Assembly (NCBI RefSeq): GCF_009904055.1
Contig: NZ_WYDP01000005.1
Coordinates: 365,732 to 429,731 of the forward strand
Reading direction: 5' to 3'
DNA length: 64,000 bases
Source of the DNA: Rubellimicrobium sp. CFH 75288
GTDB lineage: Bacteria > Pseudomonadota > Alphaproteobacteria > Rhodobacterales > Rhodobacteraceae
Part shown: positions 7,531 to 13,972 of the stretch, in pieces
Numbering within the stretch: position 1 is the stretch's first letter
Layout: each line of letters begins with the position of its first letter
The notes under the pieces: generated by a model
Seen by the model: the letters and a program-made list of their open reading frames with translations, nothing else
Database searches by the model: none
What the model was told of the DNA's origin: nothing
Position numbers and translations under genes: made by a program

Positions 7531-8375
7531 CGGGTCTCCTGCTCCTCGGCCTCGAGGCCGATACGGTCCACGCGCGCCTGCAGCGCCAGCCGGTCCAGCG
7601 TCTCGAAAGGCAGGGCGACAAAGGCCTCGATCCGGCGGCGCATGGCGCCATAGGTTTGGGCAAAGACCAGAGCCTTTTCCGCGTCGGTGCCTTGCGCCTT
7701 GACAGGATCGGGCAGCCCCCAGTGGCCCGTGATGGGTTGGCCCGGCCAGGGAGGGCATTCCTCCGCAGCGGCCGTGTCGCAGACGGTGAAGACGAAGTCC
7801 ATCACCGGCGCTCCGGGCTCTTGAAACTCGGAGACGTGCTTGGATCGCAGCCCCTCGAGGCTGTGGCCGTTCCGCTGCAGGACTTCCAGCGCAAAGGGGT
7901 TGAGTTCGGTATTGGGCCGCGTGCCGGCCGAATGGGCGCGGAAGCGGTCGCCGCCGATATCGCGCAGCAGCGCCTCGGCAAAGATCGAACGGGCAGAGTT
8001 TCCCGAGCAGATGAACAGGACGTTGAAGGCCGGTGGGGACATGGGAGCGCGATCCGTGAGCGTGGTCAGGAGGGGCAGGACGAGATCGGGACGGCCGCGG
8101 CTGCAATCGAGCGCGAGATAGCCGATCAGGCGCTCGGCCGCGGCGAGATCGGCCGCATAGAAGAGCGACCGGCCCCGGCGTTCGCACCGCAGGAGGCCGG
8201 TGCGGTCCAGTTCGGCGAGATGGTGGGAGAGGGTGCTCGGCGGCATGGCCAGCGCCTCGGCCATCTCGGTGGGACGCACACCGCGCGGCGCGAATCGCAT
8301 CAGGAGCCGGAACAGCCTGAGGCGTCCAGGATGCCCGAGTGCAGAGAAGGCCGAAGCCGCGGCGTCTATTTCCAT
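7527..8375 (-). CDS. ArsR-ArsC fusion: arsenic-responsive repressor joined to thioredoxin-type arsenate reductase
   Basis: One 282-residue protein joins two arsenic functions. Residues 1-100 form an ArsR/SmtB winged helix, with ALGHPGRLRLFRLL and the recognition-helix region MPPSTLSHHLAELDRTGLL at 44-62. Residues about 115-250 are a low-molecular-weight-phosphatase-fold arsenate reductase: P-loop CSGNSARS with nucleophile Cys123, and the redox pair Cys199 (FTVCD) and Cys207 (EECPPWPG) of thioredoxin-coupled ArsC. The ATG at 8375 has GGAAGA directly upstream and gives a natural ArsR N-terminus; an earlier in-frame ATG at 8462 would add 29 unrelated residues. It heads the operon and overlaps gapdh by ATGA. 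It probably represses itself. A linked pair of separate genes is excluded because the reading frame is continuous. Confidence 0.9.
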   Translation of the reverse strand: MEIDAAASAFSALGHPGRLRLFRLLMRFAPRGVRPTEMAEALAMPPSTLSHHLAELDRTGLLRCERRGRSLFYAADLAAAERLIGYLALDCSRGRPDLVLPLLTTLTDRAPMSPPAFNVLFICSGNSARSIFAEALLRDIGGDRFRAHSAGTRPNTELNPFALEVLQRNGHSLEGLRSKHVSEFQEPGAPVMDFVFTVCDTAAAEECPPWPGQPITGHWGLPDPVKAQGTDAEKALVFAQTYGAMRRRIEAFVALPFETLDRLALQARVDRIGLEAEEQETR

Positions 8376-8388
8376 TCTTCCAGTATGG
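8372..8388. promoter_or_regulatory. Candidate ArsR operator overlapping the start codon of the ars operon
   Basis: Imperfect inverted repeat CCATTCT-TCC-AGTATGG (six of seven positions symmetric) covering the arsR-arsC start codon and Shine-Dalgarno region. It is the only clear dyad next to the operon head, where an autoregulating ArsR would be expected to bind. Symmetry is seen directly; binding is inferred. Confidence 0.4.
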
Positions 8389-8506
8389 TGGAAAAGGTGT
8401 CGTCCGTGTGACAGGTCCGGCACGATGCGCAAGGTCTGGCCCATTTCGGCCGGATGGGCCAATAAGGGTGCAGTGTTCGTCCCATGCGGCGGTCGGGGGT
8501 TTGTGG

Positions 8507-9145
8507 ATGGTGCCGGTCTGGCAGCGGATCAAGACGCGGCTGCGCATCTGGATCACCCAGCGCTCCTGGCACTTCCGGGAGACGGAGGCGCAGTTGGCTC
8601 GTGCGCAGGAAAGGCTGCGTCAGGCCGAGGGGCTGAGAACCGAACTCGAGCGTGCCAAGGCCCGGGCCCAGGCCGCCGAGCAGAAGAGCAGCGAATTGCG
8701 GGCAGCCCTGACCGATGCGGAGAGCCGCCTGACAGCCATGGCAGCGGATCTGGCGTCGTTCCGCGAACAGGCTGCCGCCCTCAGGGTGCAGTTGACGAAT
8801 GCCGAGATCCGGCTTCATGAACGCAGCCTCCTCGACGCTCCCGCACCCTCTGCACCGGCCAGGTGTGCCGGGCCGAACAACCGTGCAGATGCCGAGAACC
8901 CGGACGGCGGCGCGGACCGGATACCGGGTCCGGCCGGACCCCAAGGCCCGGTTCCCGAACCGGACAGCCCTGCAGAACCTCAGTCTCACCGGCGGGCGCC
9001 CAGCGGTCTGTTCCAGCGGACGACGGAGCCATCGGAAGGGCTCGCCGGTGACGCCGATGCGGTCACGGCGCCGGGGCCGGTCGCCGGCGGAACCCCGTGG
9101 ACTGCCAGGGCCGAGGACCGGGCAGGCCAGCGGCCGGGAACCTGA
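8507..9145 (+). CDS. Coiled-coil protein with proline-rich tail, unknown function
   Basis: I do not recognise this 212-residue protein. It starts with a basic, aromatic stretch (MVPVWQRIKTRLRIWITQRSWHF). From about residue 25 to 105 follows a heptad-rich region with many Glu, Arg, Ala and Leu (LARAQERLRQAEGLRTELER; LRAALTDAESRLTAMAADL) that should form a coiled coil. The last 100 residues are Pro/Gly/Ala-rich and look disordered. The ATG at 8507 has only a G-rich site upstream, and the start is uncertain. Its stop (9143-9145) lies inside the Shine-Dalgarno region of the exostosin-like glycosyltransferase, so the two are translationally coupled. By inference it is a scaffold or partner for that enzyme. 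Composition of the tail makes a frame error there possible. Confidence 0.6.
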   Translation: MVPVWQRIKTRLRIWITQRSWHFRETEAQLARAQERLRQAEGLRTELERAKARAQAAEQKSSELRAALTDAESRLTAMAADLASFREQAAALRVQLTNAEIRLHERSLLDAPAPSAPARCAGPNNRADAENPDGGADRIPGPAGPQGPVPEPDSPAEPQSHRRAPSGLFQRTTEPSEGLAGDADAVTAPGPVAGGTPWTARAEDRAGQRPGT

Positions 9146-9156
9146 AGGCTGCCGGC

Positions 9157-11055
9157 ATGCTCGATCAGCAATCGGACCAGGAGGGCGCAGGGGAGATCCC
9201 GGAGGGGAGGGGGGCCGAGGAATCCTCTGCGGCGCTGCTGCGCCCCGCTCCCTCGCCGGAGCTGGTCGGCGGACGGGGATTGTTCCTGTTCGCACCCTTC
9301 TACACGCCCGCAGATCCGGCACGCGCGGACGAGCTTCTGTTCTGTCTCGACCAGAACCTCGCCTGCGACCTCTTTGCGCGGATCATCCTCCTGATGGAGG
9401 ACGACACCCCCTTGCCGCGCCGGGACCGGCGGCTGGGTGTCCTGCGTCTCGGACGGCGTCCGACCTATCGCGACTGGGTTCGGGCCGCCCGGCGGATCTG
9501 CCCCGGCCACGTGGCGGTCCTCGCCAACAGCGACATCCATTTCGACAGCAGCATCGGCCTGCTCGGCTGGCTGTTCGAGACCGATCCCCGCGCCTTCGTG
9601 GCGCTCACGCGCTTCGAGCGGCGCAACGGCATCCTCGAGCCGCACCCGGACCCGCACTGGTCGCAGGACGCTTGGGCCATGGTCGTGGAACCGGACCGCG
9701 ACGAGGAGCGGCTCGAATCCCGGCTGGACATTCCGCTGGGCGTGCCGCGTTGCGACAACAAGGTGGCCTACGTTCTGGCCACGGAAGGCCGGACGGTCCA
9801 CAATCCCTTCCCCCATGTGCGCGCGGTCCATGTCCACGAGAGCGGACTGCGCTATTACAGCAAGAAGGGCGACCGCAGGATCATCGGCGGGGTCGCCATG
9901 GTCCGCCCGGGCGGCGAACTGGGAGTCCCGGCGCGGCTCGACGTCGAGATCTGGGCCGAATCCGCAAGCCAGATGAGCGGGGTCCGGCTGAACCGGACGC
10001 TGGAGCGATGGGCCGAGGAGGAGCGCCTGCGCAGCCTGCCGCGCCCCGCCTGGCTGGCGCACGATGCCGACTGGCAGCACCCCGCCATCACCGAGCAGCA
10101 CGCCTTCGCCCGGATGCGCGAGCGCCTGCCAGCGACCGACGGCTTTCATCGGGCAGTCTATCTCGCCTTTCCCTTCGCCACGCTCATCGACCTGATGCGG
10201 CAGCTGGGCCGCGATCACCCCCGCACCGCCACCCTCTGGTCGGCCCTCGCCGCCCTCAGGGCGCGGGTGCCCCCCTATGACCGCGTCGTCACGGTGGCTC
10301 AGCACATCCGCATGGCAGAGCATGCCGAGATCCTGGTTCAGGCGGGCGTCACGGACCTGTTCTGGTCCCATGCCGCGATCGGGCAGACCGCCCTGCCCGA
10401 GGCCCGCGACCTGCGCGTTCATCCCTTCCCCCTCTTTCCCGTCCAGCAGCAGCCGCGCGGGGCCGAGGATGTGGGCAGGCCCCGCCGACATCTGTTCTCC
10501 TTTGTCGGGGCCAGGGCCCAGCCCAACTACCTCACGCAGGCGCGAACCCTGATCGTGGATCTGCTGCAGGGCGATCCACGGGGTTGCGTCGTGGACCGGG
10601 AGGGGTGGCACTACCAGTCGATCGTGTACGACATGCAGGTGATGGGCCGCCTCGAGCCGGGACGGCCCGACCTCGTGGACGAGAGCCGCTCGGCCCTGTT
10701 CCGGGACATCATGGACGAGTCGGTCTTCACCCTCTGCCCGTCCGGCTCCGGACCGAACACGATCCGCCTGTGGGAGGCCGCGCTGAACGGCTCCATTCCT
10801 GTGATCCTGTCGGAGACCTGGCGCGCGCCGGGCGATGCCGCCTTATGGGAGAAGGCCACGGTCCGCTGCGGGGAGGATGCCGCCTCCATTGCCGCCCTGC
10901 CCGACCGGCTGGCGGCGATCGCCCGCGACTCGGGGCGTCTGCGCGCGATGCGCATGGCACTGCTCGACCTCGTGGCCCGCTACGGACCGGACGGATTCGT
11001 GGACGACATCCTCGACCTGATGAGCCCCGATCTCGATCCCGCACCGGGCGGCTGA
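9157..11055 (+). CDS. Exostosin-family (GT47-like) glycosyltransferase, two-domain
   Basis: A 632-residue cytoplasmic protein without signal peptide. The C-terminal part (about 440-580) matches the exostosin fold: HLFSFVGARAQPNYLT near 442, then LCPSGSGPNTIRLWEAALNGSIPVI near 525, the nucleotide-sugar site of GT47-like enzymes. The N-terminal 300 residues form a separate domain with ILLMEDDTPLP and VLANSDIHFDSS (about 120-130), resembling glycosyltransferase-like proteins of unknown specificity. The ATG at 9157 is preceded by GAAGG at eight bases; that site overlaps the stop of the coiled-coil gene. By inference it modifies a surface polysaccharide or glycoprotein. Donor and acceptor cannot be read from sequence. 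Bacterial exostosin proteins of this long form are sparsely characterised. Confidence 0.75.
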   Translation: MLDQQSDQEGAGEIPEGRGAEESSAALLRPAPSPELVGGRGLFLFAPFYTPADPARADELLFCLDQNLACDLFARIILLMEDDTPLPRRDRRLGVLRLGRRPTYRDWVRAARRICPGHVAVLANSDIHFDSSIGLLGWLFETDPRAFVALTRFERRNGILEPHPDPHWSQDAWAMVVEPDRDEERLESRLDIPLGVPRCDNKVAYVLATEGRTVHNPFPHVRAVHVHESGLRYYSKKGDRRIIGGVAMVRPGGELGVPARLDVEIWAESASQMSGVRLNRTLERWAEEERLRSLPRPAWLAHDADWQHPAITEQHAFARMRERLPATDGFHRAVYLAFPFATLIDLMRQLGRDHPRTATLWSALAALRARVPPYDRVVTVAQHIRMAEHAEILVQAGVTDLFWSHAAIGQTALPEARDLRVHPFPLFPVQQQPRGAEDVGRPRRHLFSFVGARAQPNYLTQARTLIVDLLQGDPRGCVVDREGWHYQSIVYDMQVMGRLEPGRPDLVDESRSALFRDIMDESVFTLCPSGSGPNTIRLWEAALNGSIPVILSETWRAPGDAALWEKATVRCGEDAASIAALPDRLAAIARDSGRLRAMRMALLDLVARYGPDGFVDDILDLMSPDLDPAPGG

Positions 11056-11091
11056 ACGGCGGCGCGGCCCCCCGACACGCCGCCATGCGGC

Positions 11092-11508
11092 TCAGTTGGT
11101 CTGACGGCGCGGCACGAAGGGAAGGGGGGCGACCGGGACACCGTCCTCCAGCAGGGCCCGCGCCTCGTCCGGCCGGGCCTCTCCCCAGATCGACCGCTCC
11201 GGCGCGCGACCCTCGTGGATCGCACGCGCCTCGGCCGCAAAGGAGAGTCCGACATAGTCGCTCTCTTCCTCGATGCGCCGACGCAGGCGGGCCAGCATCG
11301 CCTCGCGCTCGTCGCGCGGGGACGACAGCGACGGCTCGTCCCGGCTGCTCGCCACGGCCGGGGCCATCAGGGCCTTCCGGACCTGCGTCGAGCCGCAGGA
11401 GGCGCAGGTCACCAGCCCTCGCGCCGACAGATCGTCGAAGGCCGAAGCGGACTGGAACCAGCTCTCGAACTCGTGGCCGTCCGCGCAGGAAAGGCTGTAG
11501 CGGACCAT
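11092..11508 (-). CDS. DUF1178 family protein
   Basis: A 138-residue protein of the DUF1178 family, widespread in alphaproteobacteria and without assigned function. It opens with MVRYSLSCADGHEFESWFQSA, the usual DUF1178 head, followed by a zinc-ribbon-like CASCGST at residues 35-41. The middle is charged and helical (about 60-95), and the end is IWGEARPDEARALLEDGVPVAPLP, again characteristic. The start codon at 11508 is the only sensible one. It is convergent with the glycosyltransferase gene and divergent from the peroxidase gene. No functional inference is justified beyond possible metal binding by the four Cys/His positions near the N-terminus. Confidence 0.88.
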   Translation of the reverse strand: MVRYSLSCADGHEFESWFQSASAFDDLSARGLVTCASCGSTQVRKALMAPAVASSRDEPSLSSPRDEREAMLARLRRRIEEESDYVGLSFAAEARAIHEGRAPERSIWGEARPDEARALLEDGVPVAPLPFVPRRQTN

Positions 11509-11684
11509 GGCCCGTCATCTCCATGCGGTTCGGAGGAAAATAGGCGCCTCCGCGCCGGCTGCAACGGGCGGGATGCCTTTCTCGCGGGCTGCTCGCGCAG
11601 GCGTGGCCGATACGTCGCCACTGGACCTTCGATGGCGCTCCCCTAGCTTTTCCGTCGCGATCCGGGGGCGAGGGGAGGCTGCCC

Positions 11685-12251
11685 ATGCGTTGGATGTTTG
11701 CCGTGATCATGCTGCTGGGCGCCGCGGTCGGGTCCCTCGGTCCGGCAGCGCCCGCCCGTGCCGAACGCAGCATCCTGGCGGAGTTCCGCTTCGGCTCCAT
11801 CGACGGCGGCGAGATGGGATTCGCCGACTGGGCCGGCCGTCCTGTCCTTCTGGCGAACACCGCGTCGCTTTGCGGCTACACGTGGCAATATGCCCAGCTT
11901 CAGGCGCTGTTCGACGCCTATGGCCCGCGGGGCCTCGTCGTGGTCGCCATCCCGTCCAACAGCTTCAATCAGGAACTGGGTTCGGATCGCGAGGTGCGGG
12001 ATTTCTGCCAGCTGAACTACGGGCTGGACTTGCCGATCACCACCGTGACTCCCGTGCGAGGCCCCGACGCCCACCCGTTCTATGCCTGGCTGCGCGAGGA
12101 GACGGGGTTCGTGCCGCGCTGGAACTTCAACAAGGTCCTGATCGGCCGGGATGGCTCGGTCCTCGGCACATGGGGCTCGGCCGAACGCCCCACCGGGCGC
12201 GCGATCACCGCCGCGGTCGAGGCGGCGCTCGCGGAGGCTCCCCGATCCTGA
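11685..12251 (+). CDS. Glutathione peroxidase family protein with signal peptide
   Basis: A thioredoxin-fold peroxidase of 188 residues. Residues 1-26 are a signal peptide ending in PARA, so the enzyme should act in the periplasm. The peroxidatic Cys63 lies in LLANTASLCGYTWQY, the family's N(V/T)ASxCG motif. Gln of SFNQELGSD and the WNFNKVLI tryptophan and asparagine complete the usual active site. It is a cysteine rather than selenocysteine enzyme. The ATG at 11685 follows GAGGGGAGG closely. The stop overlaps the next gene's proposed CTG start, so the two may be co-translated. The physiological reductant could be thioredoxin-like rather than glutathione. Confidence 0.88.
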   Translation: MRWMFAVIMLLGAAVGSLGPAAPARAERSILAEFRFGSIDGGEMGFADWAGRPVLLANTASLCGYTWQYAQLQALFDAYGPRGLVVVAIPSNSFNQELGSDREVRDFCQLNYGLDLPITTVTPVRGPDAHPFYAWLREETGFVPRWNFNKVLIGRDGSVLGTWGSAERPTGRAITAAVEAALAEAPRS

Positions 12252-13372
12252 CACCCGTCTTCGTCGGCTCGGAAATCTACCGCCATTCCAGCTATGGCGC
12301 CTGGCACCCGCTGCGCATCCCCCGCGTCAGCACGGTCACGGATCTGGCGCGCGCCCTGGGCTGGCTGCCGGCCGACCGCTTCCGCACCAGTCCGCGCGCC
12401 CGGGCGGCTGCGCTGACCGTCTGGCACAGCCCCGCCTATGTCGCGGCGCTCGAGGAGGCCGAGCGGCGCCAGCAGGTCGATGCCGCCACCCGGGCGCGGC
12501 ATGGTCTGGGCACGCCCTCCAATCCCGTCTTCCCCGAGATGTTCCGCCGTCCTGCCACCGGGGTGGGGGGCGTGATGCTTGCGGCCGAACTGCTGCGGGA
12601 GGGCGGGGTTGCGCATGTGCCCGGCGCCGGCACCCATCACGCCCTGCCCGACCGCGCGAGCGGCTTTTGCTATCTCAACGATCCGGTCTTCGCCGTCCTC
12701 GCCCTGCGGGCGCAAGGGGCACGCCGCGTGGCCTATGTCGATCTCGACGCCCATCACGGCGACGGTGTCGAACTCGCCTTCAGGGACGATCCGCACACGC
12801 TGGTCCTCTCGGTTCACGAGGAAGGCCGATGGCCGGGGACGGGGGCCCTTGCGGATCGGGGGGCGGGTCAGGTCTGGAACCTGCCCGTGCCGCGCGGCTT
12901 CCACGACGACGACATGGCCCGCGTGCTCGATCATCTGATCCTGCCGGTCGTCGAGGCATTCGGGCCCGATGCCGTGGTGCTCCAGTGCGGAGCCGACGGT
13001 CTTCTGGAGGACCCCCAGTCGGGCCTGGCCCTGTCCAACAACGCGCATGCTGCGGCCGTGGCGGCCATCCGGCCGTTGTCTCCCCGGCTCCTGCTGCTGG
13101 GAGGCGGGGGCTACAATCCTTGGTCGGTCGCCCGCTGCTGGACGCGGCTCTGGGGCATCCTGGCCGGAGAACGCGCTCCGGGGACGCTCCCGGACAGCGC
13201 GCGCGCGGTGCTGGCGGGGCTGCGCTGGATGCGCCGCGGCAGCGGCCGCGCGATCGAACCCGAGATGCGCTGGATCGACACGCTGGAGGATCCGCCTCGC
13301 GGGGGTCTCCCCAGTTCCGAGGTCCGCGCCCGGCTGGGAATGCTGCGTGCGCGGTTGCGCGTCTGGCAGTGA
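12248..13372 (+). CDS. Histone deacetylase-like / acetoin-utilisation (AcuC-type) amidohydrolase
   Basis: This 374-residue zinc amidohydrolase belongs to the HDAC superfamily; bacterial members deacetylate acetyl-lysine or acetylpolyamines. Key sites are visible: GAGTHHALPDRASGFCYLND near 125, the zinc ligands Asp and His in DLDAHHGDGVEL near 161-172, the third aspartate in QCGADGLLEDP, and GGGGYNPWSVARCW near 284. Homology begins at TPVFVGSEIYRH, directly after a CTG at 12248 that overlaps the peroxidase stop (CTGA), with GGAGG ten bases upstream. No in-frame ATG, GTG or TTG exists near there; the next ATG upstream, 12170, lies inside the peroxidase gene. I therefore place the start at CTG, with some doubt. 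Substrate unknown. Confidence 0.82.
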   Translation: MTPVFVGSEIYRHSSYGAWHPLRIPRVSTVTDLARALGWLPADRFRTSPRARAAALTVWHSPAYVAALEEAERRQQVDAATRARHGLGTPSNPVFPEMFRRPATGVGGVMLAAELLREGGVAHVPGAGTHHALPDRASGFCYLNDPVFAVLALRAQGARRVAYVDLDAHHGDGVELAFRDDPHTLVLSVHEEGRWPGTGALADRGAGQVWNLPVPRGFHDDDMARVLDHLILPVVEAFGPDAVVLQCGADGLLEDPQSGLALSNNAHAAAVAAIRPLSPRLLLLGGGGYNPWSVARCWTRLWGILAGERAPGTLPDSARAVLAGLRWMRRGSGRAIEPEMRWIDTLEDPPRGGLPSSEVRARLGMLRARLRVWQ

Positions 13373-13385
13373 CGCGCTTCGGGCG

Positions 13386-13844
13386 TCAGATGGTCGCGTC
13401 CGGAGAAGGAAACCTGCCGGTCGCCTCCTCCCGGTCGGCCTCCGAGCCCGTGACCTCCTTCCTGGACACGCCCTTCGGCGCCATCTCCGCGGCCCCGTCC
13501 GGCAGGGCGCGGTCGCGGATCGCGGCCAGGAACGGAGCGCCCTCGCGCGCCAGCAGCGCCTCGAGCGCCCGGTAGGAGGCGAGCACGGCCTCGCCCTCCT
13601 TGGTCAGCCGGGCGCCGCCGTCGCCCTCCCCGCCCCGGGCCAGGGTCACGAGCGGCGTGCGGAAGGCGCGGTTGGCCTCCACCACGAGGCCCCAGGCGCG
13701 ACGATAGCTCATGCCCATGCGCTCGGCGGCGGCGGCGACCGACCCCGTCTGCCGGATCAGCGCCAGAAGGGCAGCCTTTCCCGGACCGAAGCGGGCGCCG
13801 CGGGCGAGCGGAATGCGAAGCTGGAAGGACGCGCCTGCGGCCAT
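13386..13844 (-). CDS. ModE-like winged helix-turn-helix regulator lacking the molybdate-binding domain
   Basis: A 152-residue DNA-binding protein. Residues 5-110 match the N-terminal domain of ModE: LRIPLARGARFGPGKAALL, then the helix-turn-helix SVAAAAERMGMSYRRAWGLV and wing VTLARGGEGDGGARLTKEGE. The C-terminal molybdate-binding (TOBE/Mop) domain of full ModE is absent; instead there is a short charged tail. Such short ModE-like proteins are common in alphaproteobacteria. The start is uncertain: in-frame ATGs at 13844, 13856 and 13880 all lack a strong ribosome site, and 13844 gives the best family N-terminus. It is convergent with the HDAC-like gene and divergent from the helicase gene, and may regulate either. 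Confidence 0.82.
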   Translation of the reverse strand: MAAGASFQLRIPLARGARFGPGKAALLALIRQTGSVAAAAERMGMSYRRAWGLVVEANRAFRTPLVTLARGGEGDGGARLTKEGEAVLASYRALEALLAREGAPFLAAIRDRALPDGAAEMAPKGVSRKEVTGSEADREEATGRFPSPDATI

Positions 13845-13972
13845 GGCGTGCACCATCGGCCGGGGCGGGCGGCGGCACAAGGCCCCGCATCATCACGATT
13901 GCTGCGGATGCTGCTGCCGCTGGCGGAAAGCCGCACGGCGCGGGCGTTTCCCCCGGCGGTCCGGCATCCTAG

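Noticed and set aside
12170..12247. ATG at 12170 as start of the HDAC-like gene
   Set aside because: It would overlap the peroxidase by more than 80 bases and add 26 Arg/Gly-rich residues unlike the family.
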